Below, one piece after another: positions 1 through 12,440 of a stretch of 64,000 bases of DNA. The notes under the pieces were generated by a model. The model saw nothing but the letters and a program-made list of their open reading frames with translations. It did no database searches and was not told the DNA's origin. The DNA lies in contig JAJOHG010000009.1 of NCBI GenBank assembly GCA_021029095.1, forward strand, positions 744,001 to 808,000, in the 5' to 3' direction. This DNA is from Phellopilus nigrolimitatus (lineage: Eukaryota > Basidiomycota > Agaricomycetes > Hymenochaetales > Hymenochaetaceae). The position numbers were made by a program, and so were the translations under genes. Numbering within the stretch: the stretch's first letter is position 1; each line of letters starts with the position of its first letter.

Positions 1-1
1 C

Positions 2-2668
2 GCACATTTCGGTTATGCGGAGCTTTTCATCGACGTTAAGAAAAATGAAGAGCAGGATCCATTTGTAGATCCTCTCTATGAGGACGAAGGTATCTGTTCC
101 GAAACCAATTTCTTTGTTCAACACGAGAGCTCAAAGATTCGAAAAAAGACGGAGGAAGACATCGGACAAATCGTATCTTATGCTACCGAAGCATGCGCAA
201 GGCAACATCGGATGTTCTACTTCTCTGTTTCGATCCATGGCCACCACGCTCGCTTCATACGATGGGACCGAGCAGGTGCGGTAGTCACCAGATCTTTTAA
301 TTACCGACAAAATCCGAAACTGCTTTGCGACTTCTTGTGGAGGTTTGGTTTCGCCAATCCTGCGCAGCGTGGTTACGATTCGACGGTCTCGGTTGCGTCG
401 GAAAAAGACGAACAAGACTTTAAAACAACTGTTACAGCCCATGTTGCGTTACAATTGGATCTCGACGGTGACAAACTCGAGGAGGCTGTCGGACAGCACT
501 ACCAGCAGAAGAAGGTAGTAAAAGTGGACGTTGTCAACAAAGACGAACACAACTCACTAATGATTGAACAATATCTCATATCCCGGCCTGTCATGTCGCC
601 TTTGTCTATGGCAAACAGCTCGACTCGCGGTTACTGGGCTGTTAAGGTCGGATCCCTCGAAATGGCATTTCTCAAAGATACCTGGCGTATCGATGTGAAA
701 GGAAGGGAGAAGGAGGGCACAATTCTTGAGCGTTTAATTGTGAATGGCGCTAGGCATATATCTGATCTGTTCTGCCATGGGGATGTTCCGGTTGACATTG
801 AACGCGTGCGGGAAGAGGTGTATCGTGAAAGAGAATCGGCTGCAAAGAAGGCCTCAGAGAAGGAGGCGATCATGATGGAAGAGAATGCCGCGAAGCATAC
901 GGCTATAAAAGATTTAGAAGCGATGGAACTAGACGGTCAAACCGTGGATCCTGGTAAATCAGCAAATACATGTCAGGGTGCGACTAGCGGCACAGTCGAA
1001 GGAGGAGAGGCTAGGGTTGCAGATCTAAATCGAAGCTCCGTGATTCAAGACGAAGATGAAGACGGACGTTCGGACGAACAAACCAAAGACGACACTGATC
1101 AATCAAATAACCAACCTCGGGACTTTATTAATTATGGTGAGCCACATATTACGCCTTTTTGATACGGTGTCAACTAATCATGTGCTGCTCAGCTCAATGT
1201 ACAAGGACCGATGAATTCGCACACTCCCCATGGGCGTGTAATGGTGGTCGTATGGTGAAAGTTGTAAAACACACCCACTATCGACTGCTGATGAAAGCTG
1301 TCGGCTACCCGCTACAAGAATTCACAGGCACTCGCGAACTGTTTGACGCCACGCTCAATGCTTTCGAAGGTAAGTCACCGTTCTTACGCCTTTCTATCGT
1401 GTCTGAACAGCTTTTGGGCAGCCTTAACTGACGCGCATGAAATTTGTAACATGTTGCATCGCGATATCAGCCTTAATAACGTCATTCTCGTCAAAGATCC
1501 GGCAACTGGTCGCAGAAGAGGCATCCTTATCGATTGGGAGTTGTCCACCGTCGCCGACAGCAATGGAGAAGCGCGTGATCACAACAGATCGGTAAGTAAC
1601 TTCCCACAGCATAGAAATGAAAACGAGATATATCAATATGGTACAATCAATTTTTAGGGTACCTGGGCGTTTATGTCCGCGGAATTACTTGATGGTGCAG
1701 CCAATTTTCGCCATTCGATCAAGGACGACATGGAGTCGCTGTTCTATGTAGTCCTTTACTGCTGCGTGCGATGGTTGCCGCATAACAAAGTGGATTCACT
1801 TGGTCACAAGATGCATTGGTTCTTTGACCAGTATCATGCCGGACCCAACGGCATCCTCGTTGGCGGCATGGCAAAAACTACTCAGATGATGAAGGGACAC
1901 TTCACCAGAGACTTTATACTCAACAATGCGCATATCCAGTCCTGGATCACTACTACTTACAGCTACCTTTATCCCCCTTCGACTCCGACACCTAGCATGT
2001 TCGAGGGGAAATGGACACCGGAGTCATTTAAGCAGCTTTGGATCGAAACTTGCCGGGAGACGCTTCCTGATAATGACAGGGTAAACCACGAAATCGATAA
2101 GAAGCAGCTTTACTACGACATGTACGAAGCGACGATTCCGTCCACCATTGTGACAGTCGAGCAAATTGTCTTTGAAGCACCAATTGGGCAGCAGGCACAT
2201 CCCAGCAGACGAGCAAGAAGCAAGGTACACGGTGGTCCGAAGGGAAAGAATGCTGCAGGACCATCCAAACATCCTCAGCAGGAGCTTATGATCACGAAAC
2301 CTGGGTTCTCCAGCAAGCGAAAATTTCACGATACCTACGACGATCCGGCCGAAGCAATTGCCTCAGAGGCGACCGAACTACGTCAGAACGAGCCATCGCG
2401 AGGCCGAGCTGTGGCCCACGGCGAACCGGTTATAAAAAAACCTAGGCAAAGTCGGTCGAAACGTGTTCGAGGCGCGACACCTGAAAGGCACAGTAAGCGT
2501 CTAGCAAGCAAGGCCAAAAATGATGACGCCGGTACCGTCACACGCGGCAGGTCTGTCCCTCAGCGGATATCTTCGCGTAAAACAATTTCGCGCCAAAATG
2601 CCACAGCTGGACTCGGTTCTGGGACGAGGGCGAGTACCAGACTTAGGAAAATGTCGCGCAGGGGATAG
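2..2668 (+). CDS. FunK1 protein kinase, A type (5' end outside window)
   Basis: Fungal-type (FunK1) Ser/Thr kinase homologue; substrate unknown. The reading frame is already open at base 2. Exons by splice signals and paralogues: 2-1136, 1193-1369, 1422-1591, 1658-2668. The protein shows the conserved block ARQHRMFYFSVSIHGHHAR, the N-lobe stretch MAFLKDTWR with the putative ATP-anchoring lysine followed by an alpha-C glutamate, the catalytic loop LHRDISLNN in exon 3 and IDWELS in place of DFG. Exon 4 starts GTWAFMS and continues with DDMESLFYVVLYCCVRWLPH, typical of the family. The last 120 residues are basic and Ser-rich with several KR clusters, suggesting a nuclear protein. A large N-terminal part, including exon 1, is missing from the window. 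The copy-2 relative at 46708-49992 has lesions that this gene lacks. It looks intact as far as visible. Confidence 0.85.
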
Positions 2669-3063
2669 TGAAGACAAAAGGAGTGGTATTGCCGCAATTA
2701 TTTAATGTTATTCGGATTTAGACGGAGGCTGCTTTCATACATAAGTTGTATTCACTAACTGTACTCAGAACGTCACCTTAATCCTGCAATTTGTATACTA
2801 CCATTTACATATCTCATTTCTGTTCTGAAACTGTTTGTACTGGATGTCGCAGCGCGTTCCAACGCCTTGAAGTCCATTACTCAAAATTCGGGGTTGTGCA
2901 TGTATCCGAATCCCTTTAACCTGTCTATTTTCCCCCGTCGTCTTAGCTATTGGGTCGTCTTTGCTACGTACCTCAAGCTTTCTAAGACACTCAGGGTCTC
3001 CGTTTTCTTAGAATCTGTGGTTGAGTGTAGATGGTTGGTTCTTTTACGTCTAAAGTACGCGAT

Positions 3064-3085
3064 CATGTGATGCTTCCCACATGTG
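3064..3085 (+). promoter_or_regulatory. Degenerate paired E-box upstream of B
   Basis: Two CATGTG hexamers start at 3064 and 3080, 16 bp apart, about 120 bp before the B start. They sit in the same place as the paired CACGTG boxes of the other FunK1 promoters but have one changed base each. The mirror-image pair is kept in copy 2 (46302-46323). The rest of the gap 2669-3205 shows only AT-rich 3'-flank and leader sequence. Confidence 0.45.
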
Positions 3086-3205
3086 GCTAAGAAGTTGGGA
3101 ACGCGCCTGTGGCTGATTTCTCGCTCTCACCTCCAACATCATCTACAGATATCTCAACTTCGCCTTGCTCTACACATTCATATCCTGATTTGTGTTTTAG
3201 CATTG

Positions 3206-5917
3206 ATGCCCCGATCTCAAGCAGACGAGGCAGTGTGCCCTGAAATTCCTGAAGACTTTCGATATTCCAAGACACCCGGGTCTCCAGTCAAGGATACGCC
3301 TATTTCTAAGCCGGGAGAGGGTTCAAAAAGGTGGCTCGACGGGAGGTGTGAGAGGAGCAATGCGAGAGAAATGAGGAAATGGTGCGTGGGACCTATGCCA
3401 GTCCAAGAATTTCTCGAAACGTTCTTGCCTGCACCGCTTGGCGTCAATGGCAAACGTTCCATGCCTAGCTTCAAAAATGCGTTCAATGGCGTACCTACTA
3501 GTCCAAAGGATGCGCAGGATATCTATAGCAAACTGGTGAGCTACTATAACTATTGAGATGCACATAGTTATTAATCACATACCCTTCTTTGCCCAGATAA
3601 ATTCGATAAACGGCAAAAAGCGCTGTCCCTCTCTTATATTTGCGGACACCTCAGCCCAGCCCAAAGAGTCCATGAAGCCTGAAATATGTGCGTACGAAGA
3701 GACTTCTCTAAGAGCCCTCAAGCAAGAAAAGAAGCAAAGGATCCCCGCACATCTTGGCTTTGCAGAGCTTTTCATCGATGTCCAGAAAAGCAAGGACCGG
3801 GATCCATTCCAAGATCCTCCCAGGAACTCCACTTCGCCCCGCTCCGAACACAACTTCTTCGTCGAACATAAAAACAAGCATGAACGCGCTAGAGTGGAGA
3901 GACGTCTCGGACGCATCGTTGCTTATGCCGCGGAAGTATGCGCTCGACAGCATCGGATGTTCTACTTTTCCGTTTTGATCACGGGTACCCGTGCTCGCCT
4001 CGTACGATGGGACCGTGCGGGGGCAATAGTCACCAATTCCTTCGATTATCGACGGACTCCGAAAGCCTTCTGCACATTTCTGTGGCGGTTTGGTCTTGCC
4101 AATCCCGCCCAGCGAGGCTACGATCCGACCGTCACGGTCGCATCGAAGGTAGAAGAAAAGCTTTTCGAAGAAGCTATTACTGCCCATGTAGCACTCCAGC
4201 TGAATATCTCTGGAGAGGAACTTAAGAAAGCTGTCAGCCAGCACTACCAGCAGGATAAGGTAGCCAAAGTGGACGTCGTCGGTGAAGATAATCTCGGTCT
4301 CCCAGTGACTAGACAATATCTTGTCTCCCGACCTGTCATGTCGCCTTCGTCTGTGACAAGCCGTTCGACACGCGGTTACTGGGCAGTCAATGTCGGATCC
4401 CTCAAAATGGCGTTCCTTAAGGACGTCTGGCGGATTGATACAGAAAAGCTGGAGAAAGAAGGTAAGATTCTTCAGCGGCTGAATCGCAACGGCGTGAGGA
4501 ATATATCCGATATATTCTGTCACGGAGATGTTCCGATCGACATTGAGCACGCACGCGAGGAGGTTTTCCAGAAGCAAGAGCTGGCTGCTGAGGAGGAGAT
4601 CGTAGAAAAGGAACTGGTCGCGATGAGCGATGGCGTGGAAGTAGAACAGACTGAAATCGAAGCAGGCGAGAAAATCGTGGATCAAGATGAGATTCTTAAT
4701 GCAACCAGACACGAAGAGACAGGAGCTACAGGTTTGGTGGAAGACGAAGCCGAAGAAGCCGAGGGCGATGCGGTTGATCCTCCTGAGGACTTTATTACGA
4801 ACCGTGGGCCAACTTACTTATCTTCCGCTTATGATGTCGTCGATTAATTCTCTTTACATTCAGCTCAATGTACACGAACCAACGAATTCGTTTTCGCTGC
4901 CTGGGCGTGCAGCGGTGGTCGCCAAATAAAAGTATCAGGATACATACATTACCGGTTGCTATTGAAAGCCGTCGGCTACTCGTTATGCGAATTCAAAGGA
5001 ACTCGCGAGATGTTTGAGGCTACGCACGATGCGTTTGAAGGCAAGTTGACGATTTAGCAATCCTCTACTCATCGCTTCCGCTTACTTTATTACAGCTTTA
5101 CTTGACGCACACACGATATGCGATACGCTGCATCGTGATGTCAGCCTCAACAACGTTATCCTCGTCAGAGATCCGGTAACTGGGCGTCGAAGAGGCATTC
5201 TTATTGATTGGGAGATGTCTAGCACCGCCGTCGACGGAAAAGCGACGGATCACGACATACGTGCAAGTGTCTCTTCCTGCATCAAAGTTCTAGAGACGAG
5301 ATTCTTACAGATATACGCGCGCTCTTTTCTTTCAGGGGACTTGGCGGTTCATGTCCACCGACGCCCTTAGCAAATGCGGCGACTTTTGTCACACAATCCA
5401 GGATGACATGGAGTCGATGCTCTATATCGTCCTTTACTGTTGTGTGCGATGGCTACCGCATAGCGAAGTGAACATCCTTGGTGGTAGGATGCACAATTTT
5501 TTCGATCATTACCTCGACGAGGGGAACTGTACCATCGTCGGTGGTATCGGAAAAACAATCCAGAAATACAATAGGAACTTCACCGATATGTTCGCTTTCG
5601 AAGATACACACACTCAGCACTGGATCACCAAATCATACGATTACCTTGCTCCGCCAGTGGCTGGCTTCGAAAGGTCATCTGGCAAATGGACGCCAGAGTC
5701 GTTCAATGAGCTTTGGGTGCACACTTGCCAAGGACCACTTCCAGAACATGACAGGGTGGAACGCGACGTCTCATATAAGCGTTTAAACTTTGAATGGGAG
5801 TCTGACATGTGGCTATCGACCTCAAGACAGTCCGTAAAACGGGCTGCATCTGACGCATTCTCCTCAGGCAACCTGACGGGAGAGGCACCTGACAAGAAGC
5901 GAAAGCGTGTGCGTTAG
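3206..5917 (+). CDS. FunK1 protein kinase, B type
   Basis: Complete FunK1 kinase homologue of 820 residues. Exons: 3206-3535, 3597-4803, 4864-5040, 5096-5262, 5336-5917; the summed length is a multiple of three. The start is the ATG giving MPRSQADEAVCPE; an upstream in-frame ATG at 3083 would add a hydrophobic leader without counterpart in paralogues. Visible parts: WCVGPMP block in exon 1, N-lobe MAFLKDVWRID, catalytic loop LHRDVSLNN (aspartate about residue 586), IDWEMS (about 609) and the C-lobe block DDMESMLYIVLYCC. It ends in KKRKRVR, a classic monopartite nuclear signal, and lacks the long basic tail of types A and D. Two of its introns appear to start with GC (GCAAGT at 5041 and 5263). 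Exon 4 is 167 nt as in D genes, which supports the GC donor at 5263. Copy-3 twin at 61507; broken twin at 43491. Confidence 0.85.
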
Positions 5918-6112
5918 ATACGATGTCCAATTACAGCCTAATTTTTATTATAGCTTGGGTGGAACATTGCTGTCGTACATGTACATGTATTTTTGCAAAT
6001 GTAAGTACTTGTAGTATAGTAAGTAGATCTCAATATAATCATATTCAAGACAGACTGTTGACCTAGATAAAACAGTAATATTTTGTTTCTTTTATTATTC
6101 AATCTCGATTAC
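5918..6112. other. 3' flank of B and leader of the C relic
   Basis: AT-rich spacer containing TACATGTACATGTA repeats and a run of T before the C-type ATG. The same spacer is present in mirror image in copies 2 and 3. No gene seen. Confidence 0.5.
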
Positions 6113-7034
6113 ATGGAGAAAATTAACCTACACGAAAGCATCAAGTAAGTCGTTCCGCCCTATTGATTCCTAATGCCCGTATTCTTTCAAACAGAGTGCA
6201 CGCAAGATGTAGCACTTCTCAAGACCGTCCGAGATGTTCACGACTTCAAACCAAATGGGTCCCTATTCAAGGAAAAAGGTATTGTCCAAGAAGGACTACA
6301 ACAGACCAGTAAGTACCTTTCTTCAACGACATAAAGTGATAAGTTAACTGATGTATTCAACTTTTAGAGTACTGGCCGATTATAATCTGCGGATGCGCTT
6401 GCTCCTCGAGTCAAATTTCACCGTTCAATCAGTGATGACATGGTGTCAATGCTCTATGTCGTTCTCTACTGCTGTGTGCGATGGCTGCCGCATAACGACG
6501 TAGAGGGCCCTGGTCGCAAGGTGTGCAGGCTCTTTGACCAGTACTACAGCGACGGCGACGGCAGCATCGTTGGTGGCCACTCAAAGAATAGTCAGAAGGT
6601 CACCAGGTTTTTCATCAGAAACATTCTATTCGACAATGTGCATACCCAGTCCTGGATCAACAGTCTACAGTTACCTTGCTGCCTGTGGCTCTACAACGCC
6701 TCGGGAATACGAGCATATGCGGACTCCAAAGCCATTCGCGCAGATCTGGGTGAATATTTGCAAGGAGACACTTCCTGAGAATGACAGGGTCGTGCATGAC
6801 ATCCTGAATAAGTTCAAAAATGATGAGTACGAAACAGCGCTACCGACCGAGACCATGTTGAAGCATCAGTCGAGGAGCAGGTGCGTCCCGATAGACAAGC
6901 AGGAATCAAGGATATCCCCGGCCCGAACGAAAAGAATGCTGCAGGACCATCCAAACGTCTTCAACCGAAGCCATCTTGTTGCCGAGCCGAGGCACACGGC
7001 GAACCGGATGCTAAGCGGTCTCGTAAAAAAAAAG
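6113..7034 (+). pseudogene. FunK1 C-type relic, copy 1
   Basis: Decayed member of a shortened FunK1 subfamily. A short novel 5' part starts MEKINLHES, then after an intron (GTAAGT at 6145, AG at 6194) reads CTQDVALLKTVRDVHDF. It is joined to the end of the kinase loop exon (ACTACAACAGACCAG followed by GTAAGT). The C-lobe block MLYVVLYCCVRWLPHN follows, but the region before it carries stops where paralogues have GTWAFMS, and a shift near 6660 moves the frame before VYSYLAACGS. A second shift near 6865 breaks the VEEQVR stretch. No HRD catalytic loop is present. Related relics: 42385-43299, 60150-61330 and the shattered copy at 17346-23948. Confidence 0.75.
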
Positions 7035-7432
7035 TTGGGACGTGTATCAGCTAGGTCGACCTCCAGATTATCCTCCCGGCAACTTCTGGAATTTCATAAT
7101 ATTTGCTTGTCTATGACAATTCATCCTATAAAAAAAGGTTTCCGCGCGAAGTAACATAACTCATGAGTATAAGCAGCAGTGAAAAAAAGTATGGGTTTGG
7201 GTGGCAAAAAATGATTGACTTAGCCGTCTGAATCTTGCCTTTCTTACCGATTCACTTTACAAGTGATCGAGCAATCGTTTGCTTTGAATATTCGTCTCCT
7301 AAGGCGAAACTGTCACCTTAGTCTTTACTTGTATAACTATGTCCTGCATAGCAAATTGCATAGTTAGACAGATGAGATTTGCTGCGTGTTTGTCACCCGT
7401 TTTGTTTAGTTATTTGGGGAAGAAAACGCGAT

Positions 7433-7455
7433 CACGTGTTGCGTGTCTACACGTG
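7433..7455 (+). promoter_or_regulatory. Paired CACGTG boxes, D promoter copy 1
   Basis: CACGTG at 7433 and 7450 (start-to-start 17 bp), followed by TATATA at about 7460, some 170 bp before the D start codon. The boxes fit the E-box core bound by fungal bHLH factors of the Cbf1/Pho4 type; the binding factor is inferred. Confidence 0.65.
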
Positions 7456-7625
7456 ACTGTATATACAATCGTGGCGCAGCCTCACGGTTCACGTCGATTA
7501 TTCTTGCTTCCGACCACACCCTTGGATTGCAACCTGTCTTGACTTCCGCTACTATTTTCTGACTTTGTGGACTAGTGACGCCTCAATTTTACCCAGAAAC
7601 ATCGGTCGACGCCGATAGACTGATA

Positions 7626-10600
7626 ATGTTCGGTCTTCCACCATTCGACCAGGAACCGATAAACCCTCAAAGCCCTCCTCCTAACCCTGACGGACCCCGT
7701 CCCATCCCGTGTTCTCCAGCAAAAGACACGCCGATTGCAAGAACGGAGAATGGTGCAAAGGATGGCTTTGACCCGAAGGATGCGAAGAGCCGCAATATAC
7801 GGTACGCCAGAGAGATGAAGAGATGGTGCGTGGGGCCCATGCCAGTCGAGGAATTTCTGGACGAGTTTCTACCTCCGGCTCCTAAGGGTAAGGGCGCTCG
7901 TGCCATGCCTAGCTGCAAAGGAGCTTTCAATCGTGTGCCCATGGCTCCAAAGGATGAGCAGGCCATCTACGAGAAACTGGTGAGTATCGTGTTTACTAAG
8001 TCGATCAAATACTATATTCATTTTTCTTTGTATAGATACCAGCCATCAACTATAAGAAACGCTGTCCTTCTCTTAACTTCGTGGATACCTCAACGCGGTC
8101 GGAATCCCCAGGTCTTGGCTCTTTGAGGCCTGATATTTGCGCCTATGACAAGGCTGCGATGAAAATCCTCCAGAATGAACTGAAAAGAGACCCCTACACC
8201 CTAGATGGAAAGCGGCGGAAAATTCCAGCGCATTTTGGCCATGCGGAACTTTTCATCGAAGTCAAGAAACGTGACGATAAAGATCCGTTTCAGGATCCCG
8301 ACAGCGAATGTGATGCAGCTACCTGTTCCAAAACCAACTTCTTTGTTACTCGCGACAGTGAAACTAATCAAGAGAAGCTGGATGCGAACATCGGACAGGT
8401 CGTCTCATATGCTGCGGAAGCATGTGCAAGACAGCATCGGATGTTCTACTTCTCTGTTTCGATCCATGGCCACCACGCTCGTCTCATACGCTGGGACCGT
8501 GCAGGCGCAGTCGTCAGCAGATCTTTCAATTACCGACAGAACCCCGAATTGCTTTGTAAATTTCTATGGCGATTTGGACACGCTAATCCTACACAGCGCG
8601 GGTACGATCCGACTGTCGCTGTCGCATCAGAAAAAGACGAAGAGGATTTCAAGACGACTGTTTCTGCCTATGTCGCGCTCCAACTGAATGTTACCGGTGA
8701 CGAACTCGAGGAGGCTGTCGGTCGACATTATCAGAAGGAAAGGGTAGCCAAAGTGGACGTCGTCAGTGGAGACCATCGTGGTTCTCCGATGATTGAACAG
8801 TATCTCATTTCTCGGCCTGTTATGTCGCCTTCATCCGTCGCAGGCCGTTCGACTCGCGGCTACTGGGCCGTTAAGGTTGGAACCCTTGAAATGGCGTTTC
8901 TTAAGGACACTTGGCGCATTGATGTGGACCGAATGGAGCAGGAGGGTGCAATTCTTCGCCACTTGAACGCATCTGGCGTTAGGAATATATCTGATCTATA
9001 TTGCCACGGAGATGTTCCAATTGACATTGAGGACTTGCGGGAAGAGATATTACGTGAGAAAGAGCTGGCCGCGATGAACGAGAACGAGGACTCTACTGGA
9101 GAAGATCTGGTTGCGATGGACATAGATGATGAGACCAATGGAGGACCGGGAAAGCTATCTCAAGACGAAGTCCACGGCACAGTCGAAGGAGAAGGAAGCG
9201 ATGCTGCTAGTACAGCTCGAAGCGATACTCTGGTTGAAGCTGAGGATACGGCCAGACCTTCGGATGAGCAAGCAGAGAACAATTCTGGTTCTTCAAATGA
9301 CGAGTTTAAGTGCTCTATAAAGAACCGTGAGTCGTTAAACTTACCTCCGTCTTCCGACACCAACTAACTTCGTGCTGCTCAGCTCAATGTACGAGAACGG
9401 ACGAATTCGTATGCGCCGAATGGGCGTGTAATGGGGGTCGTAAGATCAGAGTTACGAAACATGTTCACTACCGACTGCTTCTAAAAGCTGTTGGCTACTC
9501 GTTGCGAGATTTCAAGGGTACTCGCGAGATGTTTGAAGCCACGCAAGACGCGTACGAAGGTGAGACGACCTTCTTGCAGCCCTCTATCGCATATGCTGAG
9601 CCTATTTGCAGCCTTAATTGACGCGCACGAGAAGTGCAACATGTTACATCGCGATATCAGTCTCAACAACGTTATTCTCGTCCGAGATCCGGAGACTGGG
9701 CGTCGAAAAGGCATTCTTATCGACTGGGAGCTATCTACTGTCGCCGACAATGGAACAGCGCGCGATTATAACAGATCAGTAAGTATCTTTCTTTTGCATT
9801 AAGGTGTGAGATCTGATGCAGTCGGTTTCTTTAGGGAACTTGGGCATTTATGTCTGCGGCTGCCCTTGATGCTCGAGCCCATTTCCGCCATTCAATCACT
9901 GATGACATGGAGTCAATGCTCTACGTCGTTCTTTATTGTTGTGTGCGATGGTTGCCGCATAACAAGCCAGGGAAGTTGGGTCACAAGATGCACAAGTTCT
10001 TTGACCAGTACGACAACGAGGAAGACGACACTATGGTTGGTGGCGACGCCAAAAATAGTGAGAAAGTCACCAGAAACTTCACCAGGAATTTTGTTTTCGA
10101 AGATGTGCAAACTCAGACCTGGATCACCAAAGCGTTCAACTATCTTGCTCCCTTTGGTACTCCAACACCTCAGGATTACGAGGGGAAATGGACACCAAAG
10201 TCATTCGAGTCGCTCTGGATGGAAATTTGCAAGGAGGAGCTTCCTGAGGATGACAGGATGGTGCACGACGTCTCAAACGTGAATGAGGGCAAAAACGATA
10301 AATACGAAGCGACGTTGCCGACCAAAACTGTTTTGACAAGGACGGAAGCCTTGATCCAGGGACAGAAGCCTAACGGCAAATCAGCGAAGTCCAGGGCACA
10401 TGGCGGTCCGATAGGAGATAACGCTGTTGCGGGACCATCCAGACAGCATCAGCAGGAGCTGATGATTATGGAACCTGGGCCGTCCAGCAAGCGAAAATTT
10501 CACGCTATCTATGACGATCCGGCCGAAGCAATTGCTACAGAGGCGTCCGAACTACCTCAGAACGAGCCATCGCGAGGTCGAGCCGAGGCCCAGGGCGAAC

Positions 10601-10845
10601 CCAATGGAAAGAAGCCTCGTCGGGGTCGGTCAAAACGTGTTCCAGGAGCGGCACCTGAAAGGCACAGTGAGCGTCTAGCAAGCAAGGCTAAAAATGATGG
10701 CGTCGGTATTGTCACACGTAGCAAGTCGGTCCCTCGGCGAACGTCTTCGCGTAACGCACCTTCAGGACAGAATGGGGCAGCTGGACGTGGTATAGCTACG
10801 AGGGCGAGCACGAGACTTAGAAAAGTGTCGATCAAAGGGCAGTGA
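7626..10845 (+). CDS. FunK1 protein kinase, D type, copy 1
   Basis: Complete FunK1 kinase homologue, 999 residues. Exons: 7626-7979, 8036-9326, 9383-9559, 9612-9778, 9835-10845. Start at the ATG reading MFGLPPFDQEP; the frame upstream has no other ATG. Order of parts: Pro-rich N-terminus, RYAREMKRWCVGPMP block (about 75), ARQHRMFYFSVSIHGHH block (about 250), beta3-like lysine in FLKDTWR (about 408) with a glutamate in MEQEGAIL (about 420), acidic linker (480-545), LHRDISLNN catalytic loop (aspartate about 622), IDWELS (about 645), DDMESMLYVVLYCC and a basic Arg/Ser-rich tail (about 870-999) with KKPRRGRSKR, suggesting nuclear location. All key residues are present. The copy-2 paralogue has identical exon lengths. 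Confidence 0.88.
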
Positions 10846-11347
10846 GGGAAAGGGGAAGCGGTACGGCCGCGATTTTTTTATTTTCTATTCGGGTTTAGAC
10901 GGAGGTACTATTGGACGCTATTTTCATGTTGTACTCACTAACTGTACTCAAAACGTTACTTTAATCCTGCAATTTGTACACTACCAATCGCATTTGTCAT
11001 TCGCATATCTCATTCGCATATTTCATTCGCATATCTCATTTCCGTTCTGACATTGTTTATACTGGATGTCGCGATGCGTTTCGACGCCTTGAAGTCTCTT
11101 AAGTAATGTCTCCGAGTCCCTTGAACCTGGTTATTCCCCCGCGTAACTATTGCGCCGTCTTTGCTGCGCACCTCAATTTTTCCAGTACACTAAAGGTCTT
11201 CGTCTTTTTGGAATTTCTAGTGAGATGATTAGTTCTTTTACTCACTCAAGGATTGCGGCACACGAACACGCGATGCTTTCTTGCACTTTCATGTATGCAC
11301 TTCAAAACCATAAAGATCGCAACCAGCGAGTCGAAGGTTATTGCAGG

Positions 11348-11828
11348 TAGTGTTGTGGGCAAAACTCAAACTGGCGAGATTTGCCATTTTGCCTGGCAAA
11401 ACCTGGCAATACTATGTTTTGCCGGTATGGCAAAATTGTAATATGCTCTAAATCGCTTTTTCTGGCGATTCTGACCTCGAAAAGGCATTGCAAGAATAAA
11501 TTTCAATTCCGGCAAAACTTGGCTTCGGAGGTGGCCGGCCAGAGCCGAGGGTTATAAGTAATCAGGACTTCCATAAAGAGAAGCGATTTCGGTGAAATTC
11601 TTGATGATTACGGCGTACATTAAATGCAGAAAAATGCATCCGTTGGCGAGGAGTGTAAATGGACACAACCTGCAGGTTAATTTCTCCAAATTTCCCTGCC
11701 ATTCTCTAAAAATATATAACTTCTGCCAGGTTTTGCCAGCCCAAAATTCGGGCTTAGTATTGCCAAACGGCAATTGCCATTTTGCCAGGCGGCAACGGCA
11801 AAACCCTCGAGTTCCGCCAACAACACTA
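11348..11828 (+). mobile_element. 481 bp hAT-type MITE, copy 1
   Basis: Non-autonomous element with ends TAGTGTTGTGGGC and, on the other strand, TAGTGTTGTTGGC. It is flanked by a perfect 8 bp target duplication ATTGCAGG (11340-11347 and 11829-11836). The cassette copies at about 38050 and 55605 show the uninterrupted site with one ATTGCAGG. An 8 bp duplication and a TAG-type end fit the hAT superfamily. The interior is rich in TTTTGCC/GGCAAAA motifs and has no coding sequence. A second, inverted copy of exactly the same length is at 23209-23689. Confidence 0.92.
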
Positions 11829-11836
11829 ATTGCAGG

Positions 11837-12360
11837 ACGCGGTGTTGTTGTCTATTTATGTACGTGTTTCGCCGCTTACAGTTACTTGTGCAACCTCTCT
11901 TTCGAGCAGCTTGTTGCGGATAACAAGGAATACAGCTTACCCACTGGAGCTTGTAACCAGCACCTATCCGAACCAAAATAAAGCGAAGTGTCAAGCTCGC
12001 GACCAGCAGCCACAATCGGTGGTAAGCAGGTGAGTGGGGGTAAAGACTTGAGCGGAGATAAACTGTGGCGGCTAGCCCGACTTCGGGTCGATCTGCTTCC
12101 ACAAATATTCAAAGTCTGATTATACCCCATGAACCTGTTGGTTCTTACGAGCTTTGGTGTTATATCCTTGGCCGTCGCGACGCGTCTCAGTGGTTCGCAT
12201 CTCTCGCCAATGCAAACTGAGTATTCTACACGCCAAAGAAATCGTCCCGGGTCCAAGTAGCCCTACTGGAGGTTTAGAGTCGACCAGCCCCTTTCAGAAA
12301 CCGATGCGGTGAGTTCTTAAGTGAAGTTTACTGGAGCCACGGCTGGCTAAGAGAAGCGCA
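11837..12360. other. Upstream region of DUF4139 gene, copy 1
   Basis: Spacer after the MITE, shared in mirror image with copy 2 (about 37480-38040); copy 3 lacks about 163 bp of it. No gene seen. The region 10846-11347 before the MITE is the D 3' flank with several tandem CATTCGCATAT units near 10990-11040. Confidence 0.5.
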
Positions 12361-12366
12361 TATAAA
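12361..12366 (+). promoter_or_regulatory. TATA box of DUF4139 gene, copy 1
   Basis: TATAAA 75-80 bp upstream of the ATG at 12441. It is kept as TATATAAAT in copy 2 (37469-37477 on the reverse strand) and altered to TAGATAAG in copy 3. Confidence 0.5.
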
Positions 12367-12440
12367 TTATCGACTCATAGCCTTCACCCCAACAGCCAGC
12401 CAGCTAGCACAGAGTCCTACAACTTCAGCAACTCAGCAGT

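Noticed and set aside
3083..3205. Upstream in-frame ATG of the B gene giving a hydrophobic leader (about 41 residues) that could look like a signal peptide
   Set aside because: The segment covers promoter and leader sequence and has no counterpart in A, D or E proteins; a FunK1 kinase with nuclear signals is unlikely to be secreted.
3708..4712. Long open frame (over 300 codons) on the strand opposite B exon 2, also seen in copies 2 and 3
   Set aside because: It mirrors the kinase reading frame codon for codon and has no splice plan or family match; it is open because of the codon use of the kinase exon.
10980..11045. Repeated CATTCGCATAT units downstream of D genes as a CRISPR-like or functional array
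   Set aside because: Short, imperfect and spacerless; a simple 3'-flank tandem repeat varying in number between copies, in a eukaryotic genome.
11592..11981. Open frame of about 129 codons across the 481 bp MITE
   Set aside because: It crosses the MITE border and the target duplication, and reads repeat DNA; not a gene.
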